From: Adiantum capillus-veneris
Taxonomy: Eukaryota; Streptophyta; Polypodiopsida; Polypodiales; Pteridaceae
Assembly (NCBI GenBank): GCA_014529385.2
Contig: CM043944.1
Location: forward strand, 66,044,895-66,108,894
Direction of reading: 5' to 3'
DNA: 64,000 nucleotides
Shown: positions 46,070 through 58,793 of the stretch, in pieces
Numbering within the stretch: the first letter of the stretch is position 1
Layout: each line of letters opens with the position of its first letter
The notes under the pieces: model-generated
Database searches by the model: none
What the model was told of the DNA's origin: nothing
Seen by the model: the letters and a program-made list of their open reading frames with translations, nothing else
Program-made: the position numbers and the translations under genes

Positions 46070-46588
46070 TAAATATACAATTAATTTATATATACACATA
46101 CACATATTAATTTATATATATATAATTACAAATATCATCTATTTGGGTTCTGATTATTAATGAAACCAGTAGGTCGTGCCAATTTTTGAAAGTGGGTTGA
46201 TTAATAGGAATATGGCGAGATGCTCTTGCAGATTTGAGGAGAAAAGAGGAAGGAAAAAGAGACAGAATGGATGGGAAGGAGGGCACATGGCACGTGGAGG
46301 GGAGAGAGAGGAGATAGAGAGAAGCAAAGTGAATACGTGCACAGGCCATGTGTGTACATTGTGGGGGAAGATGCATAAGAAGAATTTTTTTTGTGAAAAG
46401 GTCCATCTCCATTGAGGCCATGGCATCGGAACCAGCACACAGAGAATAGATGCACGAGAGAGTTCTTTGAGCATCGTAGGGTAGTGCTCACACTACCCGA
46501 GCATCGCAGTGTCCAGTGGTTATAGCAGGCAAGATGGGTCACAAGGTGGAGAATGGGAGAGAGAGAGAGATTGATTAGCCCATACTAG

Positions 46589-46644
<56 letters not shown>

Positions 46645-47774
46645 TATACGTAGAGTGAGGAAAGCGATGGAGAGGGGGATCTCTGTCAGAGGTGATGATG
46701 GCATCAGGAAGCATATCTGAAGAGAGAAGTAGATCGCAGGGACTGTGATGGGAGAGTTTGAGGGGCTTTGTGAGAGAGAAAGGACGTAGATGGAACAGGA
46801 TCCTCAACAGAGAGACTGTAACGGGCAGGGAAGCGAAGGGTGGTAGGAGATCGCATGCAAAATTGCAAGTAGCATGGCGAAGCAGGCCAGAGAAGTTTAT
46901 GCAGGGCCACTGATGGTGACTGGAACAAGGCTTTTGAAGATTCGTTCGGAATCTTCAGACCCAGTCTAAGTGAGCCTCGTCTCTCTGTCGTCATCTGATT
47001 AGGAATCGTGCGAGGCTACAGAGGCGTTCTGCAAGCAGATGGATGGGGACATTTTCTGTTGTGTCATGAGCTTGCATCTCTAGGAGGTGCAAGTAGGGGC
47101 AATGATGGCCATCGAGGGCATAGACGCGTTCTGTAGGCGAAGCCAGTCAGCAGTGGGGGGGAGGTCTGTCAGGGACGGGGGATGTCTTTGATACTTCTGC
47201 AAAGGATCCATAAACGTCAAAGGATGGCATGCGTGAATCCAAATAGGAAGGAAGACGAGGGCCAAGCAAAGCCAGCGAGAGGCGTCACAGCCACCTATTT
47301 TCCTTTCCAAGTAGAAGATTCCGTTGGCATCTTGTAAACTAATTAATTGGTGTTACAATTTTTGACCCAGTAGTTACATTGAATACATCTACCCTAGATT
47401 GTTTGGAATTTGCAAGTTTAAAAGGAAAAGAGATCATCTTGTTGCTATCATCAACTGTGTGGAGCTCTAATGACACACCATTGCTGCCTCTCCACACTCA
47501 TGTCCCTCTCTCTTTTCCTTCGATGTGCAGCTCCTGAAGGTACACCAAACCAGGGAGATTTATGCAGAGTGTTTTACAAGAAAACGGGCTCTTCAATCTT
47601 CCCAATCTCTCCTCTCTAAAGGACTGCTATGGATTAAAGAGTAGAATCATTCGGCCATGGAACCTTCAAAAGCTTATTTGTCGCATGGAGATGAGCATGC
47701 AAATCTACTCCCTAGACAAGATTCATTGGTGGCGGTGAAGCAAAGAGAGGGAGAGATAGAAAGAGCACCCATGC

Positions 47775-47776
<2 letters not shown>
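46070..47776. other. purine-rich stretch, no recognised gene
   Basis: Contains a (GA)n run at 46592-46641. A minus-strand frame at 47080-47310 starts with a hydrophobic signal-peptide-like stretch (WLCLALVFLPIWIHA) but has no recognisable domain. Another at 46704-46994 (minus) is S/L-rich. I do not call either as a gene. Confidence 0.45.
46592..46641. repeat. (GA)n microsatellite
   Basis: Perfect 50-bp GA tract. Confidence 0.97.

Positions 47777-47821
<45 letters not shown>
47777..47821. repeat. (GA)n microsatellite
   Basis: Perfect 45-bp GA tract. Confidence 0.97.
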
Positions 47822-47823
<2 letters not shown>

Positions 47824-48014
47824 GCGTGTTTGCATTTCCATTTTTTTTCCTTGTCGTGCAACGTTTGAAAATGATTTTCCTTTTTCCTATTTCATAAAGG
47901 GAGATCTTGGAAGATACTCCCTAATGAACCCCTATGCAAAATTGGATAAACTATCTTTTGAATTGTTGGTATTCAATGTAAATGCCAATTGACACACATA
48001 CGCGTGCACACATA

Positions 48015-48080
48015 CACACATGTGTGTGTGAGAGAGAGAGAGAGAGTGAGTGAGTGAGTGAGTGAGTGAGAGAGAGAGAA
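48015..48080. repeat. compound (CA)(TG)(AG)(TGAG)n microsatellite
   Basis: ACACACATGTGTGTGTG is followed by (AG)n, (TGAG)n and (AG)n again. Confidence 0.95.
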
Positions 48081-48629
48081 AGAACCTTACAAATATGTTG
48101 GCTATCATGACCATTTAAGTTTACTTTGTAATGAAGCCTTGCTATATGCATTTAATCATTTTCATTATGAAAGTGTGTGTGCATGCGTGCAAGCATCTGT
48201 CTCTCCCTATCTCTCTCTATTAAAGTATTCCAGGAAAAATAATGTTTCCAAACATAGAACATTTCTTTTCTTTAATTCCCAAGAGGAAATTTTAGAAAAT
48301 AGCACGATATTAAGTTGAGACAAATTTTTTCCAAGCATTGCTTCGTTAATATGTCAAATGTGATTTGATTGACATACTACACAGTGTAACTACTAGGTCT
48401 TTCCCACTTCCATTAATTAATTTCCAAGGATGATTCGTTTCGAATCATCAATTCAAAAGGCAAAGTCACCCTCCACATCATAGACCGCTCGTTCCCCCTG
48501 CACGATGGAATTTGCGATCGCCATGGAGGCTCTCTGCATCGCGATGGTTGTTGTCTTCTCCCCTCGTTGATCGTGGCCCAACCCCACAACAAACTGGAGG
48601 TGTAACCCCACCATCTCGCCACACTGTGT

Positions 48630-48632
<3 letters not shown>

Positions 48633-48683
<51 letters not shown>
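48633..48683. repeat. (GA)n microsatellite
   Basis: Perfect ~51-bp GA tract. Confidence 0.97.
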
Positions 48684-48684
<1 letters not shown>

Positions 48685-48775
48685 ATCCTCCATCGAAGCC
48701 TTGCAGGCTCTAGAAATGACCTCTTCCTAGCGCCATCGCTAGGGACTGCATCCAGATGATCGCGAAACAATCAAT

Positions 48776-48838
48776 ATGTGTCTCGATTGCCTTGCTTGTG
48801 TCACACTCCATCCAATAATCACGTTCCAGTGGGACGAA

Positions 48839-48869
<31 letters not shown>

Positions 48870-49063
48870 GCCCTTTTCGATGCATGACAGCTCTCTCTCT
48901 CTCTCCCTCCCTCCCCATGTGTCGTCTCTGCGTTTTTCAACCACAGCATCTCAATAGCTTCTTACGAAAAGAAACACAAAAAAGATTGTAGGGACATATT
49001 CTGTGTCTCTACTGTCTTGCTTGTGTCACACTCCATCCAAAAGTCACATTCCAACGGGACAAA

Positions 49064-49110
<47 letters not shown>

Positions 49111-49125
49111 TTTTCGATGCATGAT

Positions 49126-49166
<41 letters not shown>

Positions 49167-49310
49167 CCCATCTCTCTCTCTTGCCCTTTTCGATGCATGG
49201 CAACTCTCTCTCTCTCTCCCTCCCCATGTGTTGCCTCTGCGTTTTTCAACCACAACATCTCAATATGTTCTTACGAAAAGAAACACAAAAAAGATTGTAG
49301 GAACATATTA
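48776..49310. repeat. tandem duplication containing (CT)n tracts
   Basis: 48776-49000 and 49001-49310 are copies. Shared in order: TGTCTTGCTTGTGTCACACT-like, CCATCCAA, ATGGCATCTCTC, (CT)n, CCCTTTTCGATGCATG, (CT)n, CGTTTTTCAACCACA, CATCTCAATA, CTTACGAAAAGAAACACAAA, GATTGTAGG(G/A)ACATATT. The second copy has an extra CGATGCATG/(CT)n segment and longer CT runs. Confidence 0.93.
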
Positions 49311-51719
49311 ATCACTCAATTTATTACAACAAAAAATGTTGCCTTCTTTAGGCCATCCTGAAATCGTCAACTTGTTTAAAATCTTCACCTTGTTCGTTTT
49401 GAAGCCATTACTTATATCTTTCAATTAATATTACAATGCAAAGTAGGTATGTGTCCTAGAGTCTCCAAAAACTTGAAATCCTTAGATTTCAAATGTATAA
49501 GTGAATGGTGAGTTTAGGAAATGAAAAGCTGGATAACGAAAGTGAAAAGTCAAAAACTTTCCTTCTGGAATCTCCATACAAAGAAGTGATCGAGTATCCG
49601 TTTTTGGTTTCTTATCTATTCTTTTTCTTTAACGTTTAGTTTCTTTGTGCTATGTAATTGTCAAAAACGATTTTGAGATATTTAATTCAAGGGAATATTG
49701 AAAGATACCTTGGGTGATTAAAAGGGCATCGGAGGACGAAATGGATGTAGGACTAGTTGGCGATGTGCACAGAGGGTAAGTGACAACTTCTCAATGCAAC
49801 GAGGTGTGCAACCTCAACCTATGGATCCGATCTATAGAGCGACAAACCATTGTAGAAGGGAGAAGACGTTGAAATAATTTTTCTTTTTGTGTGAGTTGTA
49901 ATTTCAAGTTGTAGGTATCTTTTTAAAAATAGAGAGACCTTGGGGGTTGGATGGTCAGTGAAAAACCACTACACAATGTATCCATGAACTCGACTCTCAT
50001 TTAGTGAGAGTTTTAATGTGTTTGAATCGTGAAGAATCTGCACAAGGAATGTGGGGTAATTTGGTGTATCCTCTTGGATCCCAAGTGCTACAGCCAATGC
50101 AACTTAGTGCATGATTCCATTTTTCGGCTTTTGGAGCTAACACTACTCTTGACCCTATTATATATATATAAGCTCAGTTACCACATAGTTTTATTCAAAG
50201 ATCTGAAGGTTTTAGCCTTTCCAAATGCGCTGTAGATAGCAAAATTTGGTAATTTGTGTGCATGCCAAAATGCCTTGTTTTTGGATTGTTCTCCCTCATA
50301 GCACAAGGTCATTTTTAAAGAAGAGTATTTTCCACATTCCTTGCACTCATTTGCATATCTTGGTAGCAAGACCCCTTAAGGTATGTCAATCTAGCAATGC
50401 AGTTCTAGATCATAATCTCCCATCTGTGATCACCTCAAGCATATTCCTTTTTAGCATCATCGAGGCATCTGTTGGCCCTTTTAAACGGCATCTAGCATAC
50501 ATTAATCATTAAACTTGGCCTGTTTACAAGCACTGATCACTACTCAATAAATGTGTACAGGCTTCAAAGAAGGTTAGCTTGCATTTATTTTCTCTTTTTC
50601 CCATCATGGAAGCAGAGCTGCACGACATCGGATGCTCAAAAAATCTCTCAAGATCATTGAAATGTTTGCAATTTTGTCTGGTCTGAGTGCAACCTTAAAA
50701 GAATGAAGATTGGCTTCACTCACCAAAAACGACAAAGATTCAATTAGATCCTAAACTAAATTAGCAATAAAATGTGCACGTGAAAATTCACACTCTTCCC
50801 CTTCCATACAAGAGCTATTATGAGAAAATGCTTCATGATCCCAGACATATCTTTTGTCTCAATGATCATAAAAATGGAAAAATGAAATTTGAGGGAATTT
50901 TAAAACCTATGAAACAACCTCTATACTTCGATAACACAAAATACACAACTATATGGTAGTGGGAAAAGTGGAATTGGGTGATGAGACCCACGGAACAAGG
51001 TGGGATTGGGTTAGCTGAAGTATGCAGAAGCCATGTGTGTAAAGCTAGTTGTCTCGATCCTTGACAAATCAAAGGCAAGATTGGGTAGTCATGGCTTGGG
51101 ATATGATGGTTTTTCCTTGCAAACAGAAGCCCATGGAAGGAGGCCAAAGTACATGACAAAATTATGGATCTAAGACACGGGACTACACCAAGGAGATTCT
51201 AAGAAAGTGCAACAAAGTGGCATTGTCAGTAGAATGCAGAGAAACCTTCAGATACATCAGCTGCTCCATTTTACATTGGTCCCCTTGGCTCTCCAAGATT
51301 AGAGGAGGATCCTTGAGTATCTTTTGGGAGAAGTTGCTGGGAAGGTGGATTTCAAAAGGATCTTCAAGCTAACACATTTTTGAGATGATGACAAGTGCTA
51401 CTGGAAAGATGGGGACTAATCGATGGTGCAATATAATCTACTCTTGATAAGTATTATTTGAGAAGCTCTATGCAATAGTCCAATAGCTTTCACCGGGAAA
51501 ATTTTATATTGAAGATCTTGGAAGTGGCCCAAGGACATAATTTTTTAATACCAAAGACATTAGGGACATATAAGAAGCGTGTTTATATAGCTGAGTCATT
51601 CACTCCACTCCTGAAATTGTGGAATGTGAATTGGTAAAAAAAAGAAGTGGTTGAGGTGTCTAAAGAGCATTTGGGAGGTGAAATGGTCAAAATCAATGAA
51701 ACTTTATCCATAGAAATAC
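49311..51719. other. no recognised gene
   Basis: 49315-49400 resembles 42992-43060 (both AATTTATTACA(A/G)C, then TG(T/C)CTTCTT followed by GGCCA). Short frames at 50029-50235, 50246-50512 and 50866-51159 are not recognised. 51170-51600 may be decayed Ty3 sequence upstream of the integrase remnant, but I could not read it. Confidence 0.4.
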
Positions 51720-52760
51720 AAGAATATGGACAATAGTGGACAAATTTAGCAAGCAAGCACACTTTATTCCTGTCAAAAAGACTATTAAGGCACACCGAAT
51801 GGCAACTCTCTTCATATCACATATTTTCAAACACCATGGATTGCCAACATCTATCGTGTCACATAGAGATCCTAGAATGACCAGTAATTTCCGAAAAGGT
51901 CTCTTTGAAGATCAAGGAAGAAGATTGAATTTCTCTTCGGCATATAACTCGCAAACGGATGGCCAAATTGATATAGCCAATCTTAAGATATTCGATCTAC
52001 TAAAGATTTATGTTACCGAAGTAGATAAACGCTCACAATGGGAAAAGTACTTACACCTTGTAGAGTATGCCTACAATAATACTGTACACACTTCTACGGG
52101 AAAAGCACCTTTTGAAATAATTGAGGGAAGACCTAAAAGTCCATTGCTACTTAAAGTACATGGGAAGATATTCGCTGCCGATGAGTATAGCAGTGACCTA
52201 CAAGAATCTTTTCAAAAGATTAAGGAGGCTATATCCATCTCTCAACAAAGGCAAAAAGCTGTTGCTGACAAGCAACGGTGGAAGGGCCTTAAAGTTCAAA
52301 GAAAATTATTGGATCTTACTTAAGTTTCCTAAGGCTCGATTGAGACAAACGACGGGAAAATCCTACGGGCCATCAAAAGTATTATGCTTAATTATCAAAA
52401 AGATACTATGGTCCTTTTCAAATCTTGAAGCCAATCAACAAGATGGCTTATCAACTCAAGTTTCCCAGCCATTGGCTGATACACAATGCTTTTCACATGA
52501 GCCTACTTAAGCCCTACAAATGAGAGCAAACAAGTGAACCATTTATTGAAGACCCTCCCAAAATCGAAGACCAAGAAGAGGTGCTACAACCCGAAGCTAT
52601 CCTTCGGCATGAAAACAAGGTACTACGACATGGTAAGATTATCCGACGATATCTTATTAAGTTAAAAAAGTTATCATTTTGAAGATTCTAGATGGATGCA
52701 AGGAATACAGCTTAAGGATAGTATTAACCTTGTCAATGCTTACAATGCTACACTACAGTA
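51720..52760 (+). pseudogene. Ty3 integrase plus chromodomain remnant
   Basis: The integrase core opens with VDKFSKQAHFIPVKKTIKAH and continues FKHHGLPTSIVSHRDPRMTS, TDGQIDIAN, VEYAYNNTVHTSTGKAPFEI and ADKQRWKG. The second catalytic aspartate (usually SDRD) is H here, and the catalytic glutamate (usually TDGQTE) is D. After a frameshift near 52320, KARLRQTTGK and, in other frames, WLIHNAFHMSLLKPY lead to a C-terminal chromodomain (VLQPEAILRHENKVLRHGK, IIRRYLIKLKK, near 52590-52680). It is part of a chromovirus whose RT and gag are missing. The 53.1-kb element is inserted a few hundred bases downstream, in what may be its 3' region. Confidence 0.85.
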
Positions 52761-53101
52761 AGCACATGTACAAATTTCTTTCAAATGATCAATGTTTTGT
52801 CTTATAAGACTGATTCTATTTTTATTGTGCACAAATTTAAATAGTATGCATGCCTAGAATCATGTTTGTGATGACGACGTCTCTCAAACACCAAGTAGAA
52901 TTTGTCACTCTACTTGAGAGAATGAAATGGATTAAAGAGCAGACATCCTTGCCACGGCATCTATGTCTCACAAGCACCAAATGGATTGGTCATCCATCTT
53001 GGAAAGATGTTGTAGGGTAAAAAGGGATTCTCTACCCACTAAGCAAGATTGACTAATGACTAAGGCTTTACATCTTCTACCTCATAGTCGAGGAAGACTA
53101 T
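52761..53101. other. likely 3' region of the preceding Ty3 remnant
   Basis: No frame. It ends in CGAGGAAGACTAT, and sequence resumes with ACTATGAG after the inserted element, so it is continuous with 58931 onward. Confidence 0.5.
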
Positions 53102-53254
53102 TGTTAGGACACCGGCAAGGCCGGACTAGACAAGGGCAAGGCCGGGCTACGCAGTCTGGAAAGGGAGTCCACATAGGGCAAAGGGCTAGGGGCCATGCTA
53201 TATAGTGGGTGGTTGGGTGGTGGACTCCTAGGTTCTAGTTCCCCTTCTCTAACA
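53102..53254 (+). repeat. 5' LTR, 153 bp
   Basis: It contains GGCAAGGCCGG twice, 21 bp apart; the 3' LTR has one copy, which explains the length difference. CTATATAGTGGG near 53200 is the TATA-like candidate. Confidence 0.95.
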
Positions 53255-53269
53255 TTGGTATCAAAGAGC
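53255..53269 (+). other. primer-binding site
   Basis: TTGGTATCAAAGAGC directly follows the LTR. It is the initiator-Met type with an extra A relative to TGGTATCAGAGC. Confidence 0.8.
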
Positions 53270-54031
53270 TTGGTTCTTTTTTTGGGAAAGGCACAGCCAT
53301 GGAGGAGGGGAGCCAAAAAAACTTGCATGAGCTTTTGCATGTCAGGGTCTAGGGAGGGTGGAACACACCTCCTGTGAAGAAGACCGTGGGCAACTCCCCT
53401 TGCAAGGAGAAGCCGCCGAGGCGGGACTTGCACCAAACACAACCCTTGCGGGCTCTATGGCATCGTGTCGGGCGGGGGAGCAATACTCGACCCAGGGCCG
53501 AAGCCCCTTGTGCCCTGCAGCAACCGCCATAGCTTCATCTTGCTCCTCACGCCCTACTGCAATGGCCATGGCGCCTGTGAGTATTTGATTTCACATTCAA
53601 AAATGCCTAAGGCCTTTGGCTTTAGGAATTTATTGCCACAAGGGGTGATACACACCCCGCCTTAAGCAAGGAGCTCCAATTTCGGAGTTGGTAAGCAGTA
53701 AGCATCGATCCAAGGAAATCAAAGGCAGGGCCGGTAAACACACACATCCACACCAATTCTCTACGTATTACCGGCAGAAACTCGAAAATTTAATCAAAGA
53801 ATTCCGACGGGAGTTCAAAGTACCATTATCTTCCAAAATCAACTAGCGGTTGCACGCATAATTGATTTGGCTACCAAGGAATCAAGGAATTCCCTATACG
53901 GAGGACATTTCAGATCAATTTCCACCGGGATACTATCGACTTTGACGGAATTAGCAAGGCTAATTAAACTTTCCAAGTGTTCTCAATATCATGTAGTTTT
54001 TTTAATATTTATTGCACCGCACTGTGTCGCC
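53270..54031 (+). other. leader of the chromodomain element
   Basis: GC-rich first half, AT-rich second half. The frames in the GC-rich part (both strands) do not resemble gag, and I regard them as non-coding. Confidence 0.5.
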
Positions 54032-55190
54032 ATGGATTCAAATATCAATATGACCTTTGATTTTGAGCAAAGTACACCTGGTCCTGCCCATGATGGCCTG
54101 CCACTGGATCCTCTCAAGGAGAGTACCTGCGACGCTATGACAGGTGATGACACTTACGAATTACTCGACATTCAAGAGTTTCGTGCACTTCAGACACGTA
54201 TGTCAGTCATGGATGAAAATTTTAAAGCTTTAAATGCAAATGTCACTAAACTATCCACATTAGTGATTCAATTAATGCAACAACATTCCAAGGGTCCTGC
54301 TGAGACACACATGTATGAGCACATTGCTACACAAGGACAAGGCCCTTTTGATCCAGGGCAAGGCCCAACTGCTGATACTTGCACACTCTCACTGCAAAAG
54401 AGGTGGATGAGTTGTTGAAAAACACCAAACCACCGATTTTTAAGGGAGAAGACCGAGACCGCAATAAGGATGCAGTGAATATCTTTCTCAGTAAGTGGGA
54501 TGGAATTCACGCCTTACGGCGTACTCCGGGCGTAGTCAGAGCTCTGCAAACGAGGTTAACTATGGAAGGCAAGGCCTACAAATGGTGGATGTCTCTCAAG
54601 GAGAAGAGTATCATACCACAGGGTTGCGCAACTTTTGAAGCTATGTTTAGCAAATAATTTTTGCTTATAAATGAGGCAGATCGGAATTGGACGGCTTGGG
54701 ACTCGTGTTCCATGCGCCAATACCCATCATTGCTTGAATATATATCTCACTATCGGGATGTTATCCTCAAGTTGGAAGACTTAGATAACTTTCAACAAGT
54801 ACGGGGGTTCATACGTGGTCTGACATTAGAGCGTAAGAAGTACATCAAGATCCAAGACCCTAAAACACTTGAGGAAGCCATAGTGAAAGCACATATTCAT
54901 GATGATCCAGATGAAAAGAAAGCACATGATATTCACGTGCCTGCTAATACACATGGTAATACACGCACTCAATATGGCCACAATAAAGCGAAATTTATAG
55001 TAGCCAATTCAGATGCATCTAAAAAACCCAAGGGGTCCAGAGGTCCTCTCTCTCTTGAGGACTTTGATAAAGCTAAGAAAGAGAAATTATGTTTTCAATG
55101 TTTAGGAAGCGGTCATGGCAAAAAGGATTGTCCCAAGGGGAAATCTGTTGCTCATGGCAAGGAGAAAGCAGTGCACACGGTGCAACTGTT
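54032..55190 (+). pseudogene. gag of the chromodomain element
   Basis: Starts MDSNINMTFDFEQ and includes a coiled-coil-like stretch (FKALNANVTKLSTLVIQLM). A frameshift near 54380 moves the reading to the capsid: KNTKPPIFKGEDRD, AVNIFLSKWD, AYKWWMSLK. A TAA at 54655-54657 interrupts it, then [20 protein letters not shown] and [13 protein letters not shown] follow. The zinc knuckle [14 protein letters not shown] (CX2CX4HX4C, about 55090-55131) is intact. A start further upstream in the same frame (53867) exists, but the MDSN start fits the family better. Confidence 0.85.
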
Positions 55191-58100
55191 ACCTCTTGAG
55201 TCTTCCTCACCATTCTCTACAGTGGAAGTAAAGCACACCAAGGTGGTACATGAATGTTGTCTCACAGCTTCCATGTGGCAACTAACCTTTGGACCACATG
55301 AGTTAGTACGTATGCACGGATCTCTACAAGGCCACAAGGTTCACATCTTGGTAGATGACGGTGTTACTCACAATTTCATCAATTATGGATTGGTGAAAAA
55401 ACTCAAATTGCCTCAAACTCTGAGTACCCACCGCTACAAGGTAGCAATGATGAATGGACATGATACCGAAATCTGGGATACTCAATGCCGAGCTGTTCCA
55501 TTGGAAGTACAAGGTTATTCCACATGCTTGGATTTTCAGGTTATGAACATGGAAAGGACAAACGTGGTCCTTGGTAGGGAGTGGTTGCATAGCTTAGGAC
55601 CATCACCGAAGTGTAGGTATGAGCACAACAACTTGATGTTTGAATCCCATGGCGCACATGTGTTTTTGTTAGAAGAGAAGGATGTACCTTCTTCACCATT
55701 GATTTGTACCACTGAGCTCATGCAACTCGTTTCTGATAATGAGATAGATCAAGTTTTCTTGTGTTACTCACTGTCTCATTTTCTTTCTAACATTGAATCT
55801 GGTAAACATTCCTCAGTGCCACATGCTTCTCTCTCATCTCTTCCACCAATGGCTAATTCCAAACAAGCAAACATTGCTAGTGAGTTACATAAATTATTAA
55901 AGGAATTTCAAGATGTTTTTCCTAATGATTTGCCACCAGGATTACTACCGACACGATCGGTGCAACATAGCATCAATGTGGTTGCAGGCTATAAACCTAT
56001 CAGTAAACCGCCCTATCGTATGAGTTACTCTGAAGCTGCTGAGGTGGAACGTGAGCTTGCTGACTACCTTAGCAAAGGGTTTATACAACCCACTTCTTCA
56101 CCATGGTCTTCTTCTATCCTATCAGTAAAGAAAAAAGATGGCAGTATGCGCATGTGCGTAGACTATCATGGCTTAAATACATTTATGGTTAAGAATAAGT
56201 ACCCATTGCTCCGAGTGGATGAGTTGTTCGACAAACTCACTCATGCTCATATTTTCACAAAAATAGACTTCCGGTCAGGATATAACCAAGTCCGTATTTG
56301 ACTTGCTGATATAACCAAAACTGCATTCCGAACAAGATTTGGACACTACGAGTTCTTGGTGATGCCCTTTGGGTTAACCAATGCGCCTGCAACATTCATG
56401 ACACTTATGGATAGTACTTGGGCAAATTTGTCATTGTTTTCCTCGATGACATTCTAGTCTACAGTGCTTCTGAAGAAGAACACTTACAACATCTCAGGCA
56501 GGTGTTCGAGTTGTTACGAACAAACAAATTATATGCCAAGGAATCTAAGTGTGATTTTCAAAAAGAAGAAATTCACTATCTAGGGCATGTTATTTCAGCT
56601 AATGGGCTATATATGGATCAATCCAAAGTGGATACCATCCGGAAATGGCCTTCTCCTAAGAATCTGGAAGAGTTACATATTTTTTTGGGATTTGCAGGTT
56701 TTTATCGAAGGTTCGTTAAAAACTATGCTATAATTGATGTTTCCATGATGGATCAACTAAAAGGCAAAGGAAAAGATTTTCAGTGGGGACCCACTCAACA
56801 GCACAATTTCGATACGCTCAAGGATGCATTAGCTATAGCTCCCATACTAGCTATTGTAGATCCTTTGAAACCATTCGTTTTGGAAACGGATGCCAGTGAC
56901 CATGCTATTGGAGCAGTCCTGTACAAGACGGACGGCCAATTGAATTTGAAAGCAAGAAGCTTGATGCAGCTCAGCAGAACTACTTTGCTTATGAGCGCGA
57001 ACTCTACGCAATAGTGTCTGCCTTAAAAACATGGCAGCATTATCTGTATGGTGCTCAGTTTGAGATTGTGTTTGACCATGAAAGCATCAAATGGTTTACA
57101 CAACAAATAGATTTGAAGGGTCGGAAAACCAGGAGGGCCAAGATTCTTTAGGAATATGATGCTAAGCTAAGGTATCATAAAGGTCGATACAATGTGGTGG
57201 CTGACGCTCTAAGTCGTATGCCGGAGATCAATTCTCTCTTGTTCACGGAACCTCGTAGTGAATTTTTGGATTCTCTCAAAGGCAAATATGAGCATGATGA
57301 AGCATATTCCAAAGTGTGGAGCCATGTTCAAATGAGGGATCCTTCTCACTCAAATGATGGTAGTGTAACGTTAACCTCCCCACCTAGTTCTCCTCTGTCG
57401 AGTGATGAACTACAGTGATGGAAGCATTTCACCATCGACAATGGGTACCTACTTCATAAGGGGATAGTTTGTGTACCGATGGACACAGACATTCGGTGCC
57501 AAATTCTTTATGAGTGTCATGATAGTCCAAGTGCAGGGCACCCGGGTATTAGGAAAACTTATGCTCTCGTACGATGATAGTTTTACTGGCCAGGTATACA
57601 TGGCTTTGTTGAAGCTTATGTCTTGCATTGCCAAAAATGTCAAGTTAACAAAGCAGAGCGCCTGAAAGCAGGAGGACTCTTTCATCCTTTGGATATTCCC
57701 AATGGAAAATGGGAAAGCATCTCTATGGACTTTATTGTGGGTTTACCAACCACTATACGAGGTCATGGCTGGGTATGGGTGGTCGTAGACCGATTGATTA
57801 AACTATGTAAGTTCATTCCCACCAAATCAACGGTTAAGACACCAGAACAAGCCAAGTTATTTGTGGACAACCTATACAAGTTGTATGGTTTGCCAAGTAA
57901 CATTGTCAGTGACCGTGATCCCAAGTTTAACAGTAACTTCTGGAGAGCTGTGTTTAAACGATTGGATACACAACTGAACCTCAGTACATCTGATCATCCA
58001 GAAACAGATGGTTAGACTAAACGATTTAACCAAGTGCTAGAGGATACGCTAAGAGCATATGTCAGCAAAAAACAGTCAGACTGGGAATAATACTTACCTA

Positions 58101-58782
58101 TTCTCGAGTTTGCCTACAACAGTGCTAAGCATGTCACAACTGGATTTAGTCCTTTCATGCTAATGTATGGGTTTCAACCTAGGTCATCTATTACGTGGGT
58201 TTGGCAACCGAAAAGCTCCAATAGGTTAAAGATTTTCTCCAAGACCACATGGATATGTTGAAACTCGCTTGTCAGAATGTCCGACAAGCACATGATCGAT
58301 ATAAGAAGTATGCTGATGAGAAACGTCGGCAAGTTACCTTGGAGGAAGGGGAGGAAGTATTTTTACGTGTTCCAGAACATTCAGAAAGTCTGAAAACTGG
58401 GCCAATACCTAAATTATCTCCCCGATATTGTGGGCCTTTCAAAATACTCAAGCGAGTAGGTGATCGTGCTTATAAATTATTGCTACCAGCACATTCTCGT
58501 ATTCATCCGGTGTTTCATGTAAGCCGTTTACATAAGCGGTTACATGGGGACGACAATGTCATTGACCAATAGATTTTGGTTGATTTCATTAAACCTCCTA
58601 CCTTACCGCATGAACATGAACGTGTTCTCAATTATCATGAGTTACGTACACGTCATCATGTACGTCAACAAGCCTTAATCAAGTGGAAAGACCAACCTGA
58701 GGAAGGTGCCACTTGGGAAAACATCAGTGTTCTTAAAAAGAAGTTTCTCACTTTTGTTTTCGAGGACAAAAACTCTTCTTAA
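55191..58782 (+). pseudogene. pol of the chromodomain element (PR-RT-RH-IN-chromodomain)
   Basis: Protease: [13 protein letters not shown], where DSG is usual, so DDG is a change beside the catalytic [34 protein letters not shown], a TGA at 56299-56301, [10 protein letters not shown], a frameshift near 56415, then the catalytic FLDDILVYS. RNase [15 protein letters not shown], then after a shift near 56950 [20 protein letters not shown]. Integrase: HHCC finger (CHDSPSAGHPGIR ... CQKCQ), MDFIVGLP, SDRDPKF; the TDGQTE block reads TDG-stop-TK, so the catalytic glutamate is lysine. C-terminal chromodomain: VLNYHELRTRHHVRQQALIK, WKDQPEEGATWE. Other stops include those at 57149, 57416, near 57577, at 58013 and 58088. 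Nothing here could be active. Confidence 0.9.
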
Positions 58783-58793
58783 GGGGGGAGTAA
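58781..58793 (+). other. polypurine tract
   Basis: AAGGGGGGAGTAA immediately before the 3' LTR and overlapping the pol stop codon. Confidence 0.9.

Noticed and set aside
47080-47310. Small secreted protein on the minus strand
   Set aside because: Only a hydrophobic N-terminal run supports it; no domain, no homologous copy, and neighbouring sequence is low complexity.
48413-49311. Frames with (SL)n or (RE)n repeats
   Set aside because: Artefacts of (CT)n/(GA)n tracts.
53104-53588. Frames on both strands in the leader of the chromodomain element
   Set aside because: They overlap the LTR and leader, have no gag features, and reflect local GC richness.
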